A stretch of 23,148 nucleotides of DNA, from NCBI GenBank assembly GCA_039024315.1, contig JBCCQN010000129.1, positions 1 to 23,148 of the forward strand, in the 5' to 3' direction. A model generated the notes under the pieces. It saw nothing but the letters and a program-made list of their open reading frames with translations. It made no database searches and had not been told where the DNA came from. This document shows, piece by piece, positions 14,237 to 21,897 of this stretch; within the stretch, counting starts at the first letter, position 1, and the number at the start of each line of letters is the position of its first letter. A program made the translations under genes and the position numbers. This stretch comes from JBCAWW01 sp039024315. GTDB lineage: Bacteria > Bacteroidota > Bacteroidia > J057.

Positions 14237-15529
14237 ATGGCCAACGATCCCTTACACATCTTATTGATTTGTCCTAAGTTTCCTTATCCAAAAGTCGATG
14301 GAGGAGCGATAGCCATGTACAATATGATGCGAGGCTTCCACGATGCGGGGGTAGAGGTGAGCGTTCTTGGCATGAGCACCCCCAAACATCCCGTGATGAT
14401 CAGGGATTTCCCACCCCACATCCGCGAGCTGGCCAACCTCCATGCCATAGATGTAGATACCACCCCTCGCCCTATTGATGCTTTAGCCTCCTTTGCTTTT
14501 AGCAAAACCAAATCCTACCACGTTCAACGCTTTACTTCTAAAGCCTTCAAAGAGGAACTAAAGTTTATGCTGGATGAAAATCGATACGATGTCATCCAAC
14601 TTGAGACCCTCTACATGCTGCCTTATATTGAGACTATCAAATCACATTGTGCCGCCAAAGATCATCCCAATCGCAATGTGCTGATCTCCTACAGAGCCCA
14701 TAATATCGAACATGAAATCTGGAAGAGGAGGGCCCAAAATGAAAAAAGGCCTTGGATGCATTATCTATATGCGGAGACGGCAAGAAGGATCGAAAGATTT
14801 GAGCGCAAGCAGCTTGAAGCGGGAGAATTCCATGTGTTGGTGCCTATCACGGGAAGGGATGGTAAGCAAATGAAAAGTCTAGGCTGTGAAAGACCCTTTC
14901 AGGCCACCGTGTCAGGGGTGATTATGGACGAGGTCGAAAAGTTTGAAGTGAAGCCGGAAATCCCCTCAGTCTTTTATCTAGGTTCTCTAGACTGGGAGCC
15001 CAATAAAGAAGGGCTCCGTTGGTTTCTCAAATTTGTATGGCCTATCGTTCACCGCAGGTATCCTCACGTCCCTTTTTATATCGCGGGCCGCAAAATGCCC
15101 AATGAGTTTTTACAACTCAAAAAACAAAATATACGCCCTCTGGGCGAGGTAGAAAGTGCCGCCAAATTCATGCAAGAAAAAGGGATTATGGTCAGTCCTA
15201 TATTTTCGGGCAGCGGCATGCGTATCAAAATTATCGAAGGGATGTCCCATGGCAAGCCAATCGTCGCTACTCGAGTAGCTAAGGAAGGAATCGAAAAAAT
15301 CTACCATGGCAATCAAATGATGATCGCCGATACGGTAGAGGATTTTGCCAATTGCCTTTCCATCTTGATTGAGGACCCCAACCTAGCGCGGACCCTTGGT
15401 ATCCACGCCCGCAATGCCATCAAAAAACAATTTGATAACAAACAACACATCGGCAGCCTGCTCAAGTTTTATCAGGACCAAATCAATAAGCGAGAGAGCG
15501 ATGACGCCGATAAAAAGAGCGACAATTAA
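14237..15529 (+). CDS. Glycosyltransferase, GT-B fold (family 4-like)
   Basis: This 430-residue protein has a GT-B layout: an N-terminal acceptor domain starting LHILLICPKFPYPKVDGGAIAMYNMMRGF, with the glycine pair after a proline-rich loop, and a C-terminal nucleotide-sugar domain. In the latter, FYLGSLDWEPNKEGLRWFL (about residues 250-268) and GSGMRIKIIEGMSHGKPIVA (about 325-344) provide the family's donor-binding EGMSxGKP block. No membrane helices or signal peptide are evident, so it works in the cytosol, probably on a surface polysaccharide or lipid-linked precursor. The exact sugar cannot be predicted. The ATG at 14237 lies 18 bp after aceK, which suggests cotranscription, although a functional link to isocitrate dehydrogenase control is not obvious. 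A repeat-rich gap follows. Confidence 0.85.
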   Translation: MANDPLHILLICPKFPYPKVDGGAIAMYNMMRGFHDAGVEVSVLGMSTPKHPVMIRDFPPHIRELANLHAIDVDTTPRPIDALASFAFSKTKSYHVQRFTSKAFKEELKFMLDENRYDVIQLETLYMLPYIETIKSHCAAKDHPNRNVLISYRAHNIEHEIWKRRAQNEKRPWMHYLYAETARRIERFERKQLEAGEFHVLVPITGRDGKQMKSLGCERPFQATVSGVIMDEVEKFEVKPEIPSVFYLGSLDWEPNKEGLRWFLKFVWPIVHRRYPHVPFYIAGRKMPNEFLQLKKQNIRPLGEVESAAKFMQEKGIMVSPIFSGSGMRIKIIEGMSHGKPIVATRVAKEGIEKIYHGNQMMIADTVEDFANCLSILIEDPNLARTLGIHARNAIKKQFDNKQHIGSLLKFYQDQINKRESDDADKKSDN

Positions 15530-15582
15530 TAGGGTATAAAGACAATAGTATTTAGTACTGAGACAATAGTATTCAGTATTAA

Positions 15583-15676
15583 GACCTTGAAACAGCGCCC
15601 AATATGGTGAGAAAACCTTTTTTCTCTGTACTGAATACTCCCGAAAGCTTTCGGAATACTTGTTACTCAGTACTCA
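15583..15676. repeat. 94-bp direct repeat, copy 1, with hairpin
   Basis: This copy and that at 15769-15861 match over 93-94 bp with only a few differences. Inside it, GTACTGA (15628-15634) and TCAGTAC (15667-15673) bracket the palindrome CCGAAAGCTTTCGG, making a stem-loop of about 46 bp. It lies between convergent genes. The sequence just upstream (15541-15582) contains two shorter tandem copies of ACAATAGTATTyAGTA. No coding capacity was recognised. Confidence 0.8.
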
Positions 15677-15733
15677 GGACACCGCTGCGCGGAACGCTTA
15701 GTTTTGTTATCGCATATACGCCCTCAGAGCTGA

Positions 15734-15749
15734 GCGTTCTGCGCAGCAG
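15734..15749. repeat. Dispersed motif GCGTTCTGCGCAGCAG
   Basis: Exact second copy of the 16-mer at 10311-10326, located between the two 94-bp repeats. A near-inverted relative, CTGCGCGGAACGC, lies at 15685-15697. Shorter or diverged copies are at 11652-11662 (reverse) and 19285-19305. Confidence 0.55.
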
Positions 15750-15768
15750 TAAAGATGCTAAGGACTGA

Positions 15769-15861
15769 GACCTAGAAACAGTGCCCAATATGGTGAGAAA
15801 ACCGTTTTCTCTGTACTGAATACTCCCGAAGGCTTTCGGGATACTTGCTACTCAGTACTCA
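15769..15861. repeat. 93-bp direct repeat, copy 2, with hairpin
   Basis: Second copy of the repeat at 15583-15676, starting 186 bp further on and ending 12 bp before the 3' end of the barrel-protein gene. Its hairpin (GTACTGA at 15813-15819, TCAGTAC at 15852-15858) encloses CCCGAAGGCTTTCGGG. Base changes relative to copy 1 fall partly inside the palindrome and strengthen its pairing (CCCG...CGGG), which hints that the structure is kept. It could act as a 3' end structure for the leftward-oriented or the rightward gene. Confidence 0.8.
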
Positions 15862-15873
15862 AACTAGCCTCCC

Positions 15874-18726
15874 CTAAGGTCGGCCAAAGTCTCGCGGCGG
15901 ACGCATTTGATTGTTGTTTTGACTAGGAGCCGACTGACCTTCAAACTGACGAATACGATAAGTAAAGGTCAGCATGAAGTAGCGTTGTAAGACCGTGGTC
16001 TGCAAGTCTTGGATGGAAAATTCATCAACGGTACGAGAGATGCTAGTATTTTGTCCCAGCACATCAAAAGTGGTAAGAGCCAACTCTCCCCGATCATTTT
16101 TGAGAAATTTCTTGGCCAAGGAAGCCGTCCATAACCAGTAGTCCTGATTAAACTCATCGGACAAACCGCGGTACAACTGATGATTGAGCGTCGATCTAAA
16201 CACGATCTGAGGACCAAATATCAGGTTGATACGTACTTTGGTCTGCTGGCTGAGGTATTCACTATCAAGCTGGGGTTGTAGGGTATTGACTACTTGATTG
16301 GCGTTGGTCCGAGAAGAAATCGTAAAGTCCACATTCTCACTGATATTGGAGCTAAAGACCAGATTGAGACCGAGATTGGCAGTGCGGGCGTTGTTGAGCG
16401 CACCATTGATCAAACTAGGCTGCTGGACATAACCCGCGGAAAGACTCAAATTCATATTGGTCTTGAGCTTTTTGAGCATGGTCCCATAAGTGATGAAGCT
16501 GCGTAGGTTCCAATAATTGTCCAAATTGACCGGCATACTCAATTGGGTGCCTGGTGTCAGGGCAATACCATTGGGTAGGATTGTATCCGCACGAGCAATG
16601 AAGTTACTGTTACCGATGTAGTTTTGGGTGTACTGCCCATTGAGGTAAGCAAAGATCACATTGTTTTTTTCTGTGTTGGTCAGATTATAGCGGAGCATCA
16701 CCCGATGGGTATAGTCCTGCAACAAATCTGGATTACCTGTGGATAGCTGTAGCGGATTGGTATTGTCAACCACATTTTGCAATTGTGCAATGGTCGGTGG
16801 CGAAGTGCTCGTGCGATAGAATATCCGCAATTGCTTTTGTTTAGAGACCCGATAACGCATCATCACAAAAGGTAGAAGACTATTGAAATTGTAGAAGGTC
16901 TCTCCTTCAGTCGGGAAGGTGCTAAAATTTTCTAGTTGGGCATATTGATAGTTGAGGCGGCCCATGATAAACCATTTGCTTGTGCGAAACATGATCCCAC
17001 TACCGACTTCATGCACCTCATAAGTATTGTCAAAAGTATTGGAAAGGGCTGTGTCCAGATCAACATAATCTCCAGCTAACTCATTGTAATTGTAGGTGCG
17101 CTTATCAGAATCTTGAAACTGAGGCGCATACTCATAAGACAGCTGCAGCTGCGCCCTCAGGCCTAGGGGCTCGGTATAGCGGGCGTTAGTCGAAAAGGTA
17201 AAAGCTTTGGTATCGAGGGTAGATTGCTGATCTAAAACGTTCTGCGAAGCAGGCGCTGTAAAATAGGTGAGACTCGAAAGCAACTCATTGTTACCCTCCT
17301 GCACCTTGTACTGAGGTCGAATTCCTACCGAAATCGAACGCCCGCGCTTCTTGAAACGCTGGCGATAATAAAGATCAGCGTTGACTTGGTAACCACTCAG
17401 GTCAGCCGCAAAAATATTATCTGATAGATTAAGAATATTGCTGTTGAAACTGGTTTGACCATAGGTCGAATCCGCCCCCGTATTTTGCTGTACACTTACT
17501 CTCGGCCGGAAAATAAGACTGCTTTTTTCCGTGAGGTCATACTCCAAACGTGCATTAAAACGATGATTCAAATTGACGGTATTGGAAAGCTGCTCTTCGT
17601 CATAGATCTGCCCAGAACTCCCCTCTCGCGTCAGAAACTGCTGCTTTAGGATTTGATCCGTAGTATTGTCAGAGTAATTGAAAAAATAACTACCGCTCAC
17701 CTCCACTTTTTCGCCCCAATCATCTGAGTAATTGAGTCCAAAAGCATGCGTCGTGGAGATCCCGCCATCCTCGTTGACGGTGAATTGAGAAGCATTGCCC
17801 CCCCCACCAAAGCGACCGCCACCACGACCACCAAAGCCTCCTCTACGCCCTCTTCCACTCGCTACGCCCACCAAATCCTCGGCTGAGAAGTTTTGCTTAT
17901 TGATATTGTTGCTGAGTCCTAAGACCGAAAGGCGTAAGTCTTGCTTAAATAAATTGACACTGCCACCAGCTTTGTAGCGTTCCTGATCACCATAACCTGC
18001 GTAAACGGAACCAAAGGTCCCATTGCGGCTTTCTACTTTGGTGACAATATTGATCGTTTTGGTGGTATTGCCATCATCAAAACCCGTCTGTTGGGCCTGC
18101 TCACTTTGCTGGTCATAGACTTGAATCGATTGGATGACTTCTGCAGGCAAGTTTTGTAATGCAGCATTGGGATCAGAGCCAAAAAATTGCTTACCGTCTA
18201 CCAGCACTTGAGTCACTTGCTCCCCTTGGGCTTGTACTTGGCCATTTTGTAAGACGACGCCTGGCATCTTTTCGATTAGGTCTTGCGCGTTGGCGTCGGG
18301 ATTAGTAGTAAAAGCAGTTGCATTATACTCCGTAGTATCCCCTTTTTGCTCAGCCATAGAGCGTTCGGCTTCGATCGTCACTTCATCAAGGCCAAAGCTT
18401 TTGTTTTCTAGTTGAAGGACTCCCAAATCATTTTTTCCGGCCTTTAGGTTGATATTCTGTTCCAGAACGTCAAAACCCGTCATTTCGATGCGGAGGAGGT
18501 AAGCGCCTGCTTTTTGTTTGCGGAAGATAAAGTATCCCTCCTGATCACTCAGCCTTCCCTCTTGCGTGCTATCTGGCAAACTGATCAACAAAACACTCGC
18601 ACTATTGATCTTTTGCTCCCCTTGGGCCGCGATGACTTGACCCCTTAGCTGGGCATGGGTTTGGGCAAGGAGTGTACTGAGCCCTCCCAATAGTAGGAGG
18701 GAAAGAATAATGGTATATCTGTACAT
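15874..18726 (-). CDS. Outer-membrane beta-barrel protein of the TonB-receptor-like family with carboxypeptidase-regulatory-like domain
   Basis: This 950-residue protein has a signal peptide (residues 1-22, ending LLAQ). A carboxypeptidase-regulatory-like beta-sandwich follows at about 26-115, recognisable by GQVIAAQGEQKINSASVLL and GYFIFRKQKAGAYLL. A plug-like domain comes next (about 135-232; GVVLQNGQVQAQGEQVTQVL, then VDGKQFFGSDPN and ETIKxINIVTK-type strands), and then about 700 residues of alternating beta strands. It resembles the Bacteroidetes 'outer membrane protein beta-barrel' family rather than classical siderophore receptors. A glycine/arginine-rich loop (about 291-310, GRGRRGGFGGRGGGRFGGGG) is striking. 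The C-terminus ends RPPRDFGRP, without the terminal Phe/Trp of many porins. It follows a small Spy-like secreted protein by 13 bp, so the two are an operon. Ligand unknown. Confidence 0.87.
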   Translation of the reverse strand: MYRYTIILSLLLLGGLSTLLAQTHAQLRGQVIAAQGEQKINSASVLLISLPDSTQEGRLSDQEGYFIFRKQKAGAYLLRIEMTGFDVLEQNINLKAGKNDLGVLQLENKSFGLDEVTIEAERSMAEQKGDTTEYNATAFTTNPDANAQDLIEKMPGVVLQNGQVQAQGEQVTQVLVDGKQFFGSDPNAALQNLPAEVIQSIQVYDQQSEQAQQTGFDDGNTTKTINIVTKVESRNGTFGSVYAGYGDQERYKAGGSVNLFKQDLRLSVLGLSNNINKQNFSAEDLVGVASGRGRRGGFGGRGGGRFGGGGNASQFTVNEDGGISTTHAFGLNYSDDWGEKVEVSGSYFFNYSDNTTDQILKQQFLTREGSSGQIYDEEQLSNTVNLNHRFNARLEYDLTEKSSLIFRPRVSVQQNTGADSTYGQTSFNSNILNLSDNIFAADLSGYQVNADLYYRQRFKKRGRSISVGIRPQYKVQEGNNELLSSLTYFTAPASQNVLDQQSTLDTKAFTFSTNARYTEPLGLRAQLQLSYEYAPQFQDSDKRTYNYNELAGDYVDLDTALSNTFDNTYEVHEVGSGIMFRTSKWFIMGRLNYQYAQLENFSTFPTEGETFYNFNSLLPFVMMRYRVSKQKQLRIFYRTSTSPPTIAQLQNVVDNTNPLQLSTGNPDLLQDYTHRVMLRYNLTNTEKNNVIFAYLNGQYTQNYIGNSNFIARADTILPNGIALTPGTQLSMPVNLDNYWNLRSFITYGTMLKKLKTNMNLSLSAGYVQQPSLINGALNNARTANLGLNLVFSSNISENVDFTISSRTNANQVVNTLQPQLDSEYLSQQTKVRINLIFGPQIVFRSTLNHQLYRGLSDEFNQDYWLWTASLAKKFLKNDRGELALTTFDVLGQNTSISRTVDEFSIQDLQTTVLQRYFMLTFTYRIRQFEGQSAPSQNNNQMRPPRDFGRP

Positions 18727-18739
18727 GTCGTGCTATGCT

Positions 18740-19195
18740 TTATTCTCCTCCGGGACCGCCTGGACCTCCACCGCGAGGACCTCTGTTTTGCCGTGCTTCT
18801 TGGCGTTCGATTTCCGCTTTGCGGAACGCTTTGTATTGCTCTTTGGTGAGTACTTTTTTCATAGCCTTCATCCGCTTGGCGCGAATGTCTGTCATCAAAC
18901 CCATCATCGCTTGGCGATCCCCTCTATTTTCGGTCATACCCGTTTTCATCATTTCGGCAAATTCGAGATTGACGGCTTGTACGGCGGGGATTTGAGCCTC
19001 GCTCAATGCTAAGTCTTCTACCATACGTTGGGTCTGACGTTCGGCCATTTCTGTTGGCTCGATATTGCGCATGCTACGGCGGCCCTGCCTTTCGCCCCCT
19101 CCCTGCTGTGGAGTTTGAGCATGCATGAGGTTGAAGCCGCTTAACAGTAGAACAAGTAAGCCTACTGTCTTGAATAACTGCTGAAAAGAGTTCAT
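18740..19195 (-). CDS. Small secreted Spy/CpxP-like protein with Gly-Pro-rich tail
   Basis: The 151-residue product has a signal peptide (MNSFQQLFKTVGLLVLLLSGFNLMHAQ). A mostly helical charged region follows (TEMAERQTQRMVEDLALSEA, then QIPAVQAVNLEF...KAMKKVLTKEQYKAFRKAEIERQEAR), which recalls periplasmic Spy/CpxP-type proteins with their 'LTxEQ' stretch and is methionine-rich. The tail is GPRGGGPGGPGGE. An upstream in-frame ATG at 19249 would add 18 residues (MRACAPVIQVSNNSTNQK) ahead of the signal peptide; the ATG at 19195 is preferred because it gives a normal signal sequence. It is the first gene of a two-gene unit with the barrel protein 13 bp downstream, whose own loop is also Gly/Arg-rich, so interaction is possible. 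Family assignment is from overall look only. Confidence 0.75.
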   Translation of the reverse strand: MNSFQQLFKTVGLLVLLLSGFNLMHAQTPQQGGGERQGRRSMRNIEPTEMAERQTQRMVEDLALSEAQIPAVQAVNLEFAEMMKTGMTENRGDRQAMMGLMTDIRAKRMKAMKKVLTKEQYKAFRKAEIERQEARQNRGPRGGGPGGPGGE

Positions 19196-19284
19196 TTTTT
19201 GATTTGTTGAGTTATTGGATACTTGAATAACTGGGGCACATGCCCTCAAAGTTCAAGCAATCAAACATTACATTATTGAGAAAA

Positions 19285-19305
19285 GCGTTCTGCGAAGTAG
19301 GCATC
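19285..19305. repeat. Diverged copy of the dispersed GCGTTCTGCG motif
   Basis: The 21 bases here match 10311-10331 at 19 positions, reading GCGTTCTGCGAAGTAG then GCATC. It lies in the 221-bp gap upstream of the Spy-like gene. Confidence 0.45.
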
Positions 19306-19358
19306 AAAACAAAAGGCCATCATAAGCGGAAACAGCCCTTGATTTGCCTACTTACTCT

Positions 19359-19377
19359 CCTTAGACTCAGCCTAAGA
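19359..19377. promoter_or_regulatory. Possible degenerate metalloregulator box upstream of the Spy-like/barrel operon
   Basis: CCTTAGACTCAGCCTAAGA is an imperfect inverted repeat. Its reverse complement agrees with the reverse complement of box 1 at 13 of 19 positions, including the TTAG and TCTAA cores. It is about 165 bp upstream of the start at 19195. It could equally be the stem-loop CTCTCCTTAG/CTAAGAGAG (19355-19380) behind the hpt gene. Confidence 0.2.
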
Positions 19378-19416
19378 GAGATTCATGCCCAGCAGGCAAT
19401 AATTTTTTCAAAAAAT

Positions 19417-19962
19417 TTAAGCTTCCTCCACTACTGTATAAATTCCGTCTAATTCGCGCCCAGATTGGGCATAATCTAGACCATAGCCGACCACAAAAGC
19501 GGGCGGGATATTGTAGCCCACGTAGCGCGGCAGATTTTTGCCTTTGAAATTGGCTTCTTTAAAGAGCAAAGAGACAATTTCGACTGAGGCGGCTTTCTTT
19601 TGAAGGAGATATTCTTTGACGTAGTCGAAGGTAAGGCCAGTATCTACGATATCTTCCACAATCAAAACATGGCGGTCTTCGATATCAATGTCCAGTCCCA
19701 CGAGTAACTCTACTTTGCCTGAGCTCTGCATAGACTTGCCATAACTCGAGACACGAATAAATTGCAGTTCGGGTTGCACCTCTAAGCGTCGTATTAGGTC
19801 AGCGGCAAACAAAAAGGCGCCATTGAGAATAGGAAGCAAAATGGGGCGTTTGCCAGCGTACTCTTGATTGAGGAGCTTTGCCAGTTCCTGCACACGGCCT
19901 TCTATTTGCTGGGGGGTGAGAAAGAGGCGAAAATCCTTATCCCGAACACGTACGGTTTTCAT
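19417..19962 (-). CDS. hpt: Hypoxanthine phosphoribosyltransferase
   Basis: This enzyme joins hypoxanthine (and usually guanine) to PRPP to give IMP or GMP in purine salvage. The 181-residue protein has the usual length and the family marks: ILNGAFLFAADLIRRL (about 46-60), the flexible-loop start SSYG (72-75) and the PRPP-binding motif VEDIVDTGLT (102-111). Near the C-terminus, YVGYNIPPAFVVGYGLDYAQSGREL contains the base-stacking and metal-binding segment (VVGYGLDYA). The ATG at 19962 is taken as start. It lies 59 bp after a PepSY gene on the same strand. A promoter-like TTTG-N21-CATCTTTG can be read on the minus strand just before the ATG, so it may be transcribed alone. A purine gene (purF) begins about 1.9 kb away on the other strand. 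Confidence 0.94.
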   Translation of the reverse strand: MKTVRVRDKDFRLFLTPQQIEGRVQELAKLLNQEYAGKRPILLPILNGAFLFAADLIRRLEVQPELQFIRVSSYGKSMQSSGKVELLVGLDIDIEDRHVLIVEDIVDTGLTFDYVKEYLLQKKAASVEIVSLLFKEANFKGKNLPRYVGYNIPPAFVVGYGLDYAQSGRELDGIYTVVEEA

Positions 19963-20021
19963 AAATCAAAGATGCATAAAATCCGGCTCAGGACACAAAG
20001 TTTGTGAAATCCAACAACTAG

Positions 20022-21338
20022 TTAGTGGGCTTTCAATTCCTTTTTGACCACTGCGCGCAAGCGATAGATAAAAATATACCAAGCCAAGAAACAGAGGAGG
20101 CCCCAGCCCAAGGTGATTGAAAAAATTGCCCCGAAAGAGGCGCGATAGATGGTAATCAGCATGACATACATCACAAGCCAAGTCAGGATCACGAAAGTCC
20201 AGTTGACATAGCGCCACTTGCCTAATCTTTGGCGCTTGGCTTGTACCTCATTTCTCACTTTACGCTTGAGGCTAATCCAAATACCGCTGAGCACTAGAGA
20301 AGAAATACCTAAGCCACCAAAAAACCAGATGATTTTGGTGATCAAACCGCCCCAGTAGCCAAAGTGCAGAGGATCGGCAATATCATTGAGCCAAGTGACA
20401 GTGGAGATTTTGTCAGCTTCTTGGACTTTTAGGACCTCATGATCAAGTGGATGGAGATAAACCCGATTAGCGCGATAACGGACCAAGGGTACCTCGCTAG
20501 TTCCAGTGAGGTAAAGGGCTCGGTCCATAGCAGAAGGAGGCGAAATAGTTTTGATTTGCAAGCCGGGGATTTGGGTCTGCGCTACTTTTACCGCGGCATC
20601 ATAGTCGATGGTAGTAGAGATATGCTGGAAGGCGAGAGAGTCAGTAAGCGGCTCTTCAAGCTTAGGGGAGGTACCATTGGCCGTGGTAGCGATGCCAGCG
20701 GTATTGGTTCTTTCGAGAAAGTACCAGATTCCCGTTAGTGAAAACAAAAACATAAAGGGAATGGACCAGACACCCACCACTCTATGCAAGCTCCGAAAGA
20801 ATACAATAGGCCCTTTGCCAAATTTGAGGTCAAAAAGTTTACGGTACCACTTTTTGTAAAAGACCAAGGATGTAACCAAAGAAAACAGCAGTAGGAAGCC
20901 AAAAATCAGCACCGTGAAGTGGCCGATTTGGAAGGGGATGTATAAATAGTAATGGACATCTCGGAAAAAACGACGAAAAGTCAGGTGGGCGTGCCCCTGT
21001 ACTGCTCCAGTATAAGGATTGACAAAAACAAACAAGCGCTGATCCCCCTGCATTACTTGCACGAGGTCGCACAGATAAGGGACTTCCATCGCTTTCCAAT
21101 AAGTGATTTTGCCTTCTGGATAAGCCTTTTGGATATTTTGAGCGATTAGATTGCGGGAGGCAAGAGGACTTTCTGGAGAGGGGCTGAGGCGACACTGGGG
21201 CAAAAACAACCAATCCATCTCGCTACTCAGGGTCGCCAGTGTACCCGAAAAGCATACCACGAAAAAAAGGATGCTCAATTTAATGCCGATCCATCCATGG
21301 ATACGGAAAAACTGCTTGCGGTTTAGCTTCATGAACAT
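20022..21338 (-). CDS. PepSY-TM family membrane protein (second copy)
   Basis: This 438-residue protein starts with a basic segment and IHGWIGIKLSILFFVVCFSGTLATL, the typical first helix of PepSY-TM proteins. Further helices lie at about 138-160, 192-210, 337-357, 379-400 and 404-428, so it has two more C-terminal helices than the shorter copy at 7842. Conserved histidines are in FRIHGW, RDVHYYLYIPFQIGHF, RSLHRVVGVW and DPLHFGYWGG. Members are associated with iron uptake and some with ferric reduction in the inner membrane. A second ATG two codons in (21332) is equally possible as start. A 19-bp box like those near the siderophore operon lies 73 bp upstream, supporting metal control. It is distal to, and not in an operon with, the ABC/SIP genes. 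The reaction is not established. Confidence 0.86.
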   Translation of the reverse strand: MFMKLNRKQFFRIHGWIGIKLSILFFVVCFSGTLATLSSEMDWLFLPQCRLSPSPESPLASRNLIAQNIQKAYPEGKITYWKAMEVPYLCDLVQVMQGDQRLFVFVNPYTGAVQGHAHLTFRRFFRDVHYYLYIPFQIGHFTVLIFGFLLLFSLVTSLVFYKKWYRKLFDLKFGKGPIVFFRSLHRVVGVWSIPFMFLFSLTGIWYFLERTNTAGIATTANGTSPKLEEPLTDSLAFQHISTTIDYDAAVKVAQTQIPGLQIKTISPPSAMDRALYLTGTSEVPLVRYRANRVYLHPLDHEVLKVQEADKISTVTWLNDIADPLHFGYWGGLITKIIWFFGGLGISSLVLSGIWISLKRKVRNEVQAKRQRLGKWRYVNWTFVILTWLVMYVMLITIYRASFGAIFSITLGWGLLCFLAWYIFIYRLRAVVKKELKAH

Positions 21339-21410
21339 GCAAATAGAAGTACTACCGAATTGACTAAAGGACCCAAATACCCATTCATTCTGGCCCTGAA
21401 GGAAAGACTT

Positions 21411-21429
21411 ATTTGGATTTAGTCCAAGT
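21411..21429. promoter_or_regulatory. 19-bp metalloregulator-like operator (box 3)
   Basis: ATTTGGATTTAGTCCAAGT has the 7-5-7 layout with one arm mismatch. It matches the reverse complement of box 2 (ATTTAGATTTAGTCTAAAT) at 16 of 19 positions. A second half site, TCCAAAT (21429-21435), follows at once, so ATTTGGA is also mirrored across 11 bp. It lies 73 bp upstream of the leftward PepSY gene. Confidence 0.45.
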
Positions 21430-21860
21430 CCAAATTTAGTGCATAAGCAGCAATCGTGCTTGATGGAAAATGCATTTTTACCTGCGCACTATTTTGGGGC
21501 CTCTAAGTTTTGGGCCATAAGTCGCAGATGCAAACATTCTCAACCAAAGGGAGAATTAAAATTTTAGATTCAAAAAATCAGATATTTGAATAGGAGAAAA
21601 AATCAACTTAGTAAGACAAAACCCATATATCTGCGAGTCTTTCCCTTCAGAGCACTTCGCGTCAAGGGCTAAAACAGCTTACCTAAGCAAACTAAACACA
21701 AAGATCGTTTTGTTAAGTTTTGACAAACTCTAGCAATTGATCAGCCTCAACCTCCATGAAGCAGGCAAATCATAGATGCAGAAAGTACTGTTTGGGATAC
21801 AAAATTTACAGAATCCACAATCCTGTGGAAAAATATTCCGTTTTATCCTAGTACAATGCT

Positions 21861-21868
21861 TATTTTTG
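21861..21868 (+). promoter_or_regulatory. Possible Bacteroidetes -7 element for purF
   Basis: TATTTTTG fits the TAnnTTTG consensus of the Bacteroidetes primary promoter and ends 29 bp before the GTG start of purF. The expected TTTG about 20 bp upstream is not clear, so this is tentative. Confidence 0.3.
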
Positions 21869-21897
21869 CATAAGTCGAACCTAAATTCAATCGATTC

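Larger units (their letters stand above)
21339..21897. other. 559-bp divergent intergenic region
   Basis: This gap separates the leftward PepSY gene from rightward purF. It holds box 3 at 21411-21429 and a TAnnTTTG-type element at 21861-21868. I found no convincing ORF, no tRNA and no recognisable riboswitch; the conserved core of a purine riboswitch was looked for by eye and not seen. The AT-rich middle (21540-21720) shows nothing I can name. Confidence 0.5.

Noticed and set aside
15583..15861. CRISPR-like array
   Set aside because: Only two long copies with a 92-bp gap that itself has repeats, no regular spacers and no cas genes nearby.
15874..18726. Barrel protein as the siderophore receptor for the ABC/SIP system
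   Set aside because: It resembles the Bacteroidetes outer-membrane barrel family, not classical siderophore receptors. It lies 9 kb away in its own operon with a Spy-like protein, and only a weak metal-box candidate is near it.
19196..19249. N-terminal extension of the Spy-like protein to the ATG at 19249
   Set aside because: The extra 18 residues would precede a complete signal peptide; the internal ATG at 19195 gives the expected secreted N-terminus.
20022..20217. Separate 83-codon frame overlapping the 3' end of the second PepSY gene
   Set aside because: It overlaps a well-supported membrane protein gene in another frame and lacks family features.
21440..21897. Purine riboswitch upstream of purF
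   Set aside because: No paired-loop purine aptamer core was recognisable by eye on the plus strand.
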